The translations under genes were made by a program, and so were the position numbers. The notes beneath the pieces were generated by a model. It worked only from the letters and a program-made list of their open reading frames with translations, was not told where the DNA came from and ran no database searches. Positions 49,656-60,463 of a stretch of 64,000 nt of DNA are shown here, piece by piece. Source of the DNA: Zygnema cylindricum (lineage: Eukaryota; Streptophyta; Zygnematophyceae; Zygnematales; Zygnemataceae); assembly GCA_037447655.1 (NCBI GenBank), contig JBBHKE010003452.1:1-64000 (forward strand), given 5' to 3'. The number at the start of each line of letters is the position of its first letter. Positions within the stretch are counted from its first letter, which is position 1.

Positions 49656-49970
49656 GTACGTTTTTCGTTTTTTGGGTTGAAAAACCTAATGAAAACTTAG
49701 AGCCAAAATTAAGTAGTAAAAAAAGAGAGTACAAAATAGAGTACCGCCGTTTCTAAAGGAAAAAGCACAAAGAAGAAAAGTTTAACCAGAAAAAAATGTC
49801 AATGCTTACTACTGGCAGTCATCTGAATTTGATTTATTTAATTTTTCAAACAAAAGGAAAAATGACGTTCTTGTTAGAGGTAGCGTAGCGCCTTGCACTC
49901 TAATTCTGCGTCTTGTCACAAGTGCGACCTTTTATAAGGAATCCCCTTCGTATTACGTTCATGTAAACTA

Positions 49971-50198
49971 GTACAACCGTGAATAGTAATTAATGTTAAT
50001 AATTTTTTCGTCTCTTAAAACATCTTTTCTCCGTACACACATGTCGGATTGTGGATCTGACGGTTGCGATTGAAAGATTATATTCTCAGCTTACGAATGG
50101 CGGTCTTAAATTGAAAATTGGACAAATGTGTACGGAGAAAAGATGTTTTCAGTGGCGAAAATATTATTAACGCTAATTACGATTCACGGTTGGTGCAC
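49971..50198. mobile_element. Family A MITE, copy 5
   Basis: GTACAACCGTGAATAGTAAT on the left, TTACGATTCACGG near the right end, and the facing arms CGTACACACATGTCGGATT and AAATTGGACAAATGTGTACG. It lies 315 bp after the last readable subtilase exon. Confidence 0.88.
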
Positions 50199-51034
50199 AC
50201 ATCCTAATCTGTACGAATGTGTACACAAGGTACAATTTGTTGTTAAAATAGCAGAACAACATACGCGAAAATAACCACAGTACTTTACTGAAGTATCAAA
50301 TAAAATACAGTAATTTCTTTATTTATTGAAATACAATATGATACAAAATCTATCTGCATTCCGTATCCCGTATCTTTCATGTCACTCTTGTCCGCGATCT
50401 GTCCTCTTAACCCTAAATCGCTCAAATTTTGCCACGTAGCCCTAACTGCCGAAGCTTAGCCCTAACCGCAAACCACTTTCATATTCAACTCAACCCTAAC
50501 CCTAACTTGAACCCTAACCCTAACCCTAACCCTAACTTGAACCCTAACCCTAACCCTAACCCTACATTTTAGAACACTATCCCTTCAATATCCCTTCCGT
50601 ACCTTCAACTCCCTACCTTCCACTCGTTTCTCAAAGGTTAACTTTAGGTCATCCCTAGTTTAACCCTAGTTTAACACAACCCTAGTTTAAGTTCAACTCA
50701 ACCTATCTTAACCCTATTGTAATTCAATCCTATTCCAACTCAACCTTAGGTTATCTCAACCCTAGATCAACCCTAGCTTAACTCAACCCTAGCTTAACTC
50801 AACCCTAGCTTAACTCAACCCTAGTTTAACTCAACCCTAGTTTAACTCAACCCTAGCTTAACTCAACCCTAGCTTAACTCAACCCTAGTTTAACTCAACC
50901 CTAGGTTAACTCAACCCTAGTCTAACCATAGATTATAAATAGCCTAATAACCTAGGTTAACCCTAGTGTAACACATAACCTTATTCTTAATCTTAGTTCA
51001 ACCGTAGTTAAACTGTAAGATAACCCTAACGCCC
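50199..51034. repeat. Interstitial telomere-like and 16-bp satellite repeats
   Basis: From about 50488 to 50572, AACCCT units (CCCTAACCCTAACCCTAA; TTAGGG on the other strand) are interrupted twice by CTTGAACCCT. From about 50740 to 50930, about eleven 16-bp units of the type AACCCTAGCTTAACTC follow. Related ACCCTAG phrases continue to about 51020, just before the deacetylase start codon. The canonical plant telomere unit has one more T (TTTAGGG). Confidence 0.9.
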
Positions 51035-52525
51035 ATGGAAATAGACCCTCCAGCACAAGCTTCCAAAAAAGGAGGAGGAGGAGATACATTATCCACACCT
51101 TTTCTTGTCAATGGAGATAACCTAATCCCTGAGACTATAGCTACCGTGTCCGAAGAAGGAGGAGGAGAGGGAGGAGGTGGACGGGGAGGAGGTGGGGGAG
51201 AGGGAGGAGGAGGGGGAGAAGGAGGAGGAGGGGGAGGAGGAGGGAAGGGGGAGAAGGGAAGAGGAGGGGGAAGGAAAAGGGAGGGGCCATGGATGGAAAG
51301 GTCCAATGATGGTAATGGAGAGGGACGGGAAGTAGAAGGCGAGAAGGGAGGTGGAGGAGGAGCAGGAGGAGAAGAAGAAGAGAGAGGAGAAGAGAGAAGT
51401 AGGAGGAGGAGGAGGAGAAGCGTAGGGCTTATGTCGGCGGAGGAGAAGAGAGAGGCGGAGGAAGAATCTAGGAAGCTTCTGGAAGCTGAGTTGCAGGAAA
51501 TTACCGGGAAGGAGGGAGTGGGACTGACAGAACTGATGGATATGTATGTGAACGAAAGTCACAAGGGAGGGGAAGAGGGAGAGGAAATGGATTCCGACGA
51601 CGAAGAGGAGTCGGAGGAGGAGGGAGAGGAGGAGGCGATACCTTTCTGGGTTTGTGTTAACTGCACGTTCAAGAACAGCAACGAGAAGGTTGTCTGTGCG
51701 GTAAGTGGGGGAGAGGGAGAGGGAGGGAGGAAAAGGGAGGGAGAGAGAGAGGATTTCTTTTTTGGGAAGTTTCTCTCTCTCTCTCTCTCTCACACACACT
51801 CTTTCTCTCTCTCTCTCACACACACTCTCTCTTTCTCTCTCTCTCTAGACCTCCATCGCCATCTCCCTCTTTCTTTCTCTCCCTCTGTCCCTCTCTTCCT
51901 CTCCCTCCTTTCTCCTTTTGTCTCTCTTCCTCTCTCTCCTTTCGCTTTGTCTCTCTTTCTCTCTTCCTCTCTCCCTCCTTTCCTCTTCCTCTCCCTTTTC
52001 TTCCTCTCTCCCTCTCTGTCCCTCTTCCTCTGTCCGTCTCTGTCCCTCTATTCCTCTCACCCTCTCACCCTCTTTTCCGTTCTCCCCGTCCCTCTCGTTT
52101 TCTCTCCCTCTTCCTCTCTCCCCCTCTCCCGCTCTCCCTCTTTCCCTCTCTCCCTCCCTCCCTCTCCTCCATCAATTTGGTCACAATTTGATAGATTTTT
52201 TTTTTAGTGTCTGGTTGCCTTTTTTCGACTCTCCTTTTTTTTTTTTTTTTTTTTTATTTTGCGTTGTTTTTTCCCTGTTTTAATTTTTTTTTTTTTTTCC
52301 TATTTTGCGTTGTTTTTTCCCTGATTCAAGTTTTTTTTTTTTAAGTGCAATTTTAGAATTCACAATTAAATATTTTTACTGTTCTTTTTCACTTTGTTTT
52401 TCTCTCTTTTCCTTTTCTTCACTTTTTTTCTCACTAGTTTTGTTTTTTCGCTTTTTTTTCACTTTTTTTCTTTTCTCACTTTTTTTTTTTTGACTCTTTT
52501 TTGACTTTTTTTTTTACCCTTTTTT

Positions 52526-52580
<55 letters not shown>

Positions 52581-54216
52581 TTTTTTTTTTTTTTTTCCCA
52601 GTTATGTAAAGAATACCGTCTTTCCGAAATTTTAACAAAAGGTTTCGCCGCAAACCCCGAGGCTCCAAAAATTTTGACCCATTTTTTGCCGAAAAATACT
52701 TCGGATTCCGAAAAAAATATTGTTTCCGAAAAAATTATCGTTTCCGAAAAAACTGTTGTTTCCAAAAAAACACTCGATTCTGAAAAAAAAATTGTTTCCG
52801 AAAAAGTAATCGCTTCTGAAAAAACAGTCGATTCTGAAAAATCGATCGATTTCGATAAATCGAGATCAGAAAAATCGGAGAAACCGGAAAAATCAGAAAA
52901 GTCGGAAAAATCAGAAAAACTAGAAAACTCCTTTGTTGGAGAAAAAGAGATTGTTAAAGAAATTGGTATTTCTGAATCGAATAACACCGGTTTCTTAAAT
53001 TTTACGGCTCCGAATTTAAATCGAACAGCGGTCGGTTTTGACGAACGAATGCTCCTTCATGAAGAAGTTAGTATTATTTTTTTCTCTCTCCTTTTTGTTT
53101 TTTTTTTTTTGTTACTTTTTTTTTTGTTTTTTTTATTGTTGCTCTTCCCTTTTTTTTTCTGACGATATTCGACGACTCGGAGCCGAACGGAGAACTTTAT
53201 TCGTTCGTCAGCCTCGATTTCCGATTTGACTTGAGTTATGCTTGATGATCTTGGATGAGCGGATCTGTTTTATCGGAACGTTTCATCCGAAGACCGGACC
53301 GAAGTTGAGATTATGACCAACTTTAGGTTTTTTTTTCTTTTTTTTTTTTCTTTTTTTAAATTATTTGTTTATTTGTTTTTGTTTATTTCGTTTTTTCATT
53401 GATTTATTTTTTCCATTTTTGTTTTTGTTAACGATTTTATGATTTTTCTTAATCGATGTAGTAAACCTAATTTTTCCTCTCCCTAAATTGGATAAAATAT
53501 TAAGGTTACAAATAGGGTAAAATTTATTTTAAATCACATTTATATTCATATTTGTAATTTTTTTTTATGTTTGCATTTATACGTATGTTTGTATGTCTAT
53601 TCCTATTTATATTTTCTATATATATATATATATTTATAATTGTATTTATATTATATTTTACATTTTATTTATATTCTATTTCTATTTCTATTTATATTTT
53701 ATAGTTATATGTATAATTATATTATATTTCTATTTTTATTTACATTTATATTGATGTTTATATTTTAAATTTTTATTTATATTTACATTTATATTTACAT
53801 TTATATTTTTTTACAGGTCTTTTCCCGGGACGAGCTTTTCCTTTTCCGGTTCGAGAAATCACACAAACTGAACTGGAAGAGGTGAAAACTTAAGCATTTT
53901 CTAACATTTTTGCTATATTTGTTTATTAGTTTGTTTGTTTGTTTGTTTTTTTTTTTTAATCTTTTTTCTGTTGATTTGCATGCTGATTTTTTTTGCTACT
54001 TTTAGGGATTGCCCAAATTTTCCTAGTTGTTCGTTCCGCCCTCCCTCCCTCCCTCCTCCCTCCAGTCGTTCGCCTGTCCATCTCTCTTTTTTTTTGTGAA
54101 GGAAAAAAAAAGTGATGAATCGTTCTTTGTGCGTTTGTTGTTTTTTTGTTTTTTTTGTTTTTGAGGTTTTAAACTGAGCTTTATATTTTTTTCACTTAAC
54201 CCATATATATTTGTGT

Positions 54217-54295
<79 letters not shown>

Positions 54296-57200
54296 TATAC
54301 ATATGCAGATACATATACATATAAGGATAGAAAATTAATAAAAACATGTTAATATATACTTTTTTGTTATTTTTTCCGATAAACCCAAAAAAAAAGAAAT
54401 AATAATAAAAACAAGAGTAATAAAAAATAAAATAATTATAACAAATAAAAAGGAGGGGTGCAGGTCCACACATCCTTTCATGTGAAGGAGGTGGAGGCAA
54501 CCGCCAGTCTCCCACAATGGTATATTTATTTTTCATTTTAATTTATTATTATTATTATTATTATTACTTTTATTATTATGACTGTTATTGTTATAATAAT
54601 TATTATTATTTTTATTATGGGTCTTCTTGTTATATTTAAATTGCAGTTTGGTTTGAGTTTTTTTTTGGGGCGGTTTTCGACGTAATTTTATTATTTACCG
54701 AGTCCAAAGTCTTTGCCCTAATTGACACAATTGACCCCTAATTTAAAGCTAATTTAACCCAAATTTGAAAACCTAATTTACACCTAGTTTGAACCTAATT
54801 TAGTCCAAATTTAGCCCAAAGTTGATCCAAATTGTGAAAATTAAACAACAAACCTTTCGGAATTAAAAAATAAGAGTCGCGTACGACTTAAAAGTACCAT
54901 TAAAATTATTTTGTCTTTTCTGCAGGAGGTTTCCAGTGGACACCGACCTAGTCCAAAATCTGTACCAGATTTAGCCTGAATAGAGCCCTAAAAGAGCCCT
55001 AATATATCCCTAATTTAGCCCTAAGTCTGTCAAAATTTAGAAAATTATGCATCAAATTGTGCGAGATGAAAAGATATGAATTGCTAAGAGTCAAAATTGA
55101 CATTTATTCTATTTTAATTTTTCGCAGGAGGTTTACAGCGGTCACCAAGCTAGTCTGAAATCTGTACCAGGTTTAGCTGCCCTAATTTAGCCCTAATTTA
55201 GCCCTAATTTAGCCCTAATTTAGCCCTTATTTAGCCCTAACTAAGCTCTACATTTCAGAAAATTAAACATCAATTGTGCGAAATAGAAAAAATCGAATTG
55301 GGTTAGGGTCAAAATTGACATTTATTTTATTTTAATTTTTCTGCAGGAGGTTTACAGCGGACACGTATGCGAATGAGCACTCAGCTCTGGCGGCAAGACT
55401 GGCGGCCGGAGTGTTCGATCAGAAGCCATGTCTTGGCTATTCTCTCCTTCTTTCTCATAGTCAATATGATCTTCTCTCCTCCATCCCCTCTGACTCTCGC
55501 TCTGGCCTCTTCCTCCACCCTCCAGGTCCGTCCCCCTGGGCACCACGCGGAGAGAGAGACGGTGATGGGCTTCTGTCTACACAACAATGCGGCGGTCGCG
55601 GCGAAAGCGGCTCAAAAAGTCGGCGCCAAAAAAATTTTAATCATCGATTGGGTAAATTAATTTTTGTGTTTCTTTGATTTTGTTTTATAGTTTTTTTTTT
55701 TAATTTGGGTAGATATAGATAGCTATATGTAATGTTGTGTATCGGTGAATTTCCTATTGCGATAATTCCGCGAACCTATATATATCGCTCGGAAACGAAT
55801 AAATTTGAAAGCGAAAGCGGGTTAAGGGTAATTCAGTAACATTTTTATTGTTGTTGTTATTGTTGTTGTTATTGTTGTTGTTATTGTTGTTGTCATTATC
55901 ATTTTTTCTATTACTATTGTTGTTATTGTGATTACTATTATCGCTATCATTATTATTGTTGTTGTTATTATTGTTGTTATCATTATTATCATTACCATTT
56001 TCATTATTATTGTTTTTTTATAGGTTTATTATTGCCTCCATTGTCACTATCATTATTATTGTCGTTGTTTTTATCATTATCATTTTTACAGTTGTTGTTA
56101 TTGTTATTGTTGTCATTATTTTATTGTTGTTGTTGTTATGATTATTATTGTTATCGTTATCATTATCATTATCATTATTATAGTTCTTGTTATTGTTGTT
56201 ATTATTACCATTATGATGATCATTATTATTGTTTTTGTTCTTTTTATTATTACTATTATTATCATTATCTTTATTGTTGTTGTTGTTATGATTATTATCA
56301 TTATCATTATTATTGTTATTGTTGTTGCTATTATCGTCACCATTATTGTTGTTGTTGTCATTGTTATCATTTTTGTTGTTATTATTGTTTTTATTGTGAT
56401 TGTTATTATTGTTATTATTTTGTAAGTCGTTTACACTATTTTTTTTGTTAAATTTGGAAATTTGGAATTATTTTATATTTGTTAGATGCATTTGTAAATT
56501 CTATAGATTTTGACACAATTTTATTTTTTTTCGAATTTCGAAAGACATTTCACCATAGTTTTGAAATGTTTACGTCGGAACTTATTTTTTCAAACCAATA
56601 ATTTTTGATTCTTAATGTATTAGTTTCTCTCTCTTTCTCTTTTATCAAAACGAGTGTTTTGTTTGTTTGCTTTTTTTTAGTTTCATGAAATTAATTAATT
56701 TATTAATTAACTTATTTATTTATTGATTTATTGATTTATTTTTTTGTTTATACATTTATTTGTTTATTTATTTGTTTGTTTATTTGTATGTTTATTTTTT
56801 TATTTTTTTTACTTTTTTTCTGGCAGGATGTCCACCACGGAAACGGAACGCAAGAAATTTATGAAAGTGATCCTTCGGTATTCACTTTCGAAAAATCCTT
56901 TTGTGAAGGAGAGGAGGGAGAGAAGGGAGAGGAGGGACAGGAGGGACAGGAGGGAGAGGGACAAAAAATGGTTCGGGAGAGTAGGAAAGAGGGAGAGGAT
57001 GGAGAGGGAGAGGGAGAGGGAGAGGGAGAGGAAAGAGAGTGGAGAGGGAGAGGGAGAGGGAAAGGGAGAGGAAGAGGGGGAGGGAGAGGGAAAGGGAGAA
57101 GGCTAGGGCGAGGGAGAGGCAGAGGGATATTCACTTTCCTTCAGTATTCACTGCTCGAAAATCCTCTTGAGGAATAATATGACATATGGTTTTGGGAGAG

Positions 57201-57378
57201 GAGGGAGAGGGATAAAAATGGTTGGGGGAGGAAAGAAGGGAAGAGGGATAGAGGGTGAGGGAGAGGGCGGGGGAGAGGGATAGGGAGAGGGCGAGGGAGA
57301 GGGAGAGGAGTTTTGTCCCTCTGATTTTAAATTCATGAATGTTGTAATTTTTCTTTCGCTACCATTGACTTTGATTAG

Positions 57379-57435
<57 letters not shown>

Positions 57436-60342
57436 TCCCTCTCCCTCTCCACTTCTCTCTAATGAATATTTGTTTTTGTATTGTGTTTCCCCTAGTTTGA
57501 CGCTTTGTCTTTTTCCTTTCCTTTCTCTTTCTTTTTTCTTTTTATTGTATTTAATTGTTTTTCTTTTTATTTTTTTTGTTTTTGAAAAAAAAAAAAAAAC
57601 AGGTATTATATGTTTCTCTCCATCGACACGAGGGAGGGAGATTTTATCCGGGAACCGGGGCACCCACCGAGGTAGAAAGAGAGGAGGGGGAGAGAGAGAG
57701 GGAGTGAGGGAGGGAGAGGGAGAGGGTGAGGGAGAGGGAGAGAGGGNNNNNNNNNNNNNNNNNNNNNNNNNNNNNNNNNNNNNNNNNNNNNNNNNNNNNN
57801 NNNNNNNNNNNNNNNNNNNNNNNNNNNNNNNNNNNNNNNNNNNNNNNNNNNNNNNNNNNNNNNNNNNNNNNNNNNNNNNNNNNNNNNNNNNNNNNNNNNN
57901 NNNNNNNNNNNNNNNNNNNNNNNNNNNNNNNNNNNNNNNNNNNNNNNNNNNNNNNNNNNNNNNNNNNNNNNNNNNNNNNNNNNNNNNNNNNNNNNNNNNN
58001 NNNNNNNNNNNNNNNNNNNNNNNNNNNNNNNNNNNNNNNNNNNNNNNNNNNNNNNNNNNNNNNNNNNNNNNNNNNNNNNNNNNNNNNNNNNNNNNNNNNN
58101 NNNNNNNNNNNNNNNNNNNNNNNNNNNNNNNNNNNNNNNNNNNNNNNNNNNNNNNNNNNNNNNNNNNNNNNNNNNNNNNNNNNNNNNNNNNNNNNNNNNN
58201 NNNNNNNNNNNNNNNNNNNNNNNNNNNNNNNNNNNNNNNNNNNNNNNNNNNNNNNNNNNNNNNNNNNNNNNNNNNNNNNNNNNNNNNNNNNNNNNNNNNN
58301 NNNNNNNNNNNNNNNNNNNNNNNNNNNNNNNNNNNNNNNNNNNNNNNNNNNNNNNNNNNNNNNNNNNNNNNNNNNNNNNNNNNNNNNNNNNNNNNNNNNN
58401 NNNNNNNNNNNNNNNNNNNNNNNNNNNNNNNNNNNNNNNNNNNNNNNNNNNNNNNNNNNNNNNNNNNNNNNNNNNNNNNNNNNNNNNNNNNNNNNNNNNN
58501 NNNNNNNNNNNNNNNNNNNNNNNNNNNNNNNNNNNNNNNNNNNNNNNNNNNNNNNNNNNNNNNNNNNNNNNNNNNNNNNNNNNNNNNNNNNNNNNNNNNN
58601 NNNNNNNNNNNNNNNNNNNNNNNNNNNNNNNNNNNNNNNNNNNNNNNNNNNNNNNNNNNNNNNNNNNNNNNNNNNNNCCCTCTCCCTCTCCCTCCCCTCC
58701 CCCTCCCCCTCTCCCTCTCCCTTCCTCTCCCTCCCCCTCTCCCCCTCCCCCTCCCCTCCCTCTCCCTCTCCCTCTCCCTCTTCCCTCAATCTCTCTCCCT
58801 CTTTCTCTCCACCCCAGGTTGGGTCCAGCCTAGGCTCGGGGTTCTCTGTGAATATAGCGTGGCCATGTGGCGGGATTGGAGACTCCGATTATTTGCTGGC
58901 GTTTAAACACATCGTTTTGCCCATTGGTCCGTTTATACCGTTATAAACCCGTTTAAATCCGTCGCTTACCCGTTTAGACCCATTTAAACATTCATCTTCC
59001 CTTGAATCTTCTTTTCTTCACATGTTTATGTGTAGATGTATGTGTATTTGTTTATGTTTATATGTTTGTAGTGTACAGCTTCCGATTATATTCTGGCGTA
59101 AAAACACATCATTTTGCCTATTGGTTCGTTTATAACCCTGTTTAAACCTCCGTTTAAACCTTATTTTCTTCGCATGTATATGTGTATATGTATTTATGTT
59201 TGTTTGTATTTATATGTTTGTATATGTACATGTGTTTCTTTCTCTATCTGTTGCCCTCCCCGTTTTCTCTAACTCTCTCACTCTCTCCGACACCCTCTCC
59301 GTTTTCTCTCCTTTCTCACACTCTCTCATGCTCTCACTCTCACCCTTTCGCCCTCTCACCCTCTCACTCTCACCCTCCCACCCTCGCACCCTCGCACCCT
59401 CTCACTCTCACCCTCCCACTCTCACCCTCCCACCCTCTCACCCTCGCAGCCTCTCTCCCCCTCACCCTCTATTCTTCATCCCTGGCCCTAACTCTCTCTC
59501 CTTTTTGTCTTCCTTTCTTCACTCGCCCACTTTCTCCTTTCTCTCTTCTTCTCTTTTTTCCTCACACTCTCTCTCTCTGTTGTTGCTGTTTCTTTTCTCT
59601 TCCCTTTTGCTCACTTACACCCTCTCCCTTCCTCTCTCTTCGTTGTTTCGCACTCCCTCACTCTCGTCATTTTCTCTCAGCTTTCACTCACTCGGTCTCA
59701 CCCTCCCCTTACTCATCCTTCTTTTTCCATCCTGTCTCTCTTCTCACTATCTCCTTTTTCGGTCCTTTCTCTCTCTCCTTTCTCTCGTACTGTGTTTCCG
59801 TCCTCACTCTCTCACACGCCCTCCTTTTTCTCCCCCGCCCCTTTTCTCTCTCCCTCCCTCCCTCCCTCTTTCCCTCCTCCCTCTCCCTCCCTCTCCCTCC
59901 CTCCAGCCCGTAAATTCTCCCCGGATCTCACGATTGTATCTGCGGGATTTGACGCGGCGCGAGGCGACCCTTTGGGGGCCTGCGATGTGAGGCTTTCTCA
60001 TCCCTGGGGGGGGAGGGAGAGGGAGAGGGAGAGGGGGAGGGAGAGGGAGATGGGCAGTATATTGCTGATGTCATCATTCTGGCAACTATGGATGTCATCA
60101 TTTGTTTTTTGCTGATGACATGATGTGGAATTTCTTGACGTTGTCATTTGGAATTCGCTGACGTCATCATTTGGAATTTGCTGACGCCATCATGTGGCAG
60201 GTGACGCCTGGCGGGTACGCGGAGATGACAGCGATGCTGGGGGAGGTGGCGGGAGGGAGGACGCTGGTGGTGCTGGAGGGAGGGTAAGGCTGTCACTCCC
60301 TCTTCCTCTCTTCCACCTCTATCGCATGCCCTCTCTTTCAGC

Positions 60343-60379
<37 letters not shown>

Positions 60380-60429
60380 GGCCCTCTCTTTCCATCTCTC
60401 TCTCATTCTAGCCCTCTTCCATACCTCTC

Positions 60430-60463
<34 letters not shown>

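Noticed and set aside
50488-50572. Chromosome end (true telomere)
   Set aside because: Genes continue on both sides and the units are interrupted, so it is interstitial.
55842-56432. Long Ile/Val/Tyr-rich frames on both strands
   Set aside because: Direct product of ATT/GTT trinucleotide repeats inside an intron.
57335-58906. A 523-codon open frame across the N run
   Set aside because: It is open only because N codons cannot be stops. Both sides are simple repeats and one real exon in another phase.
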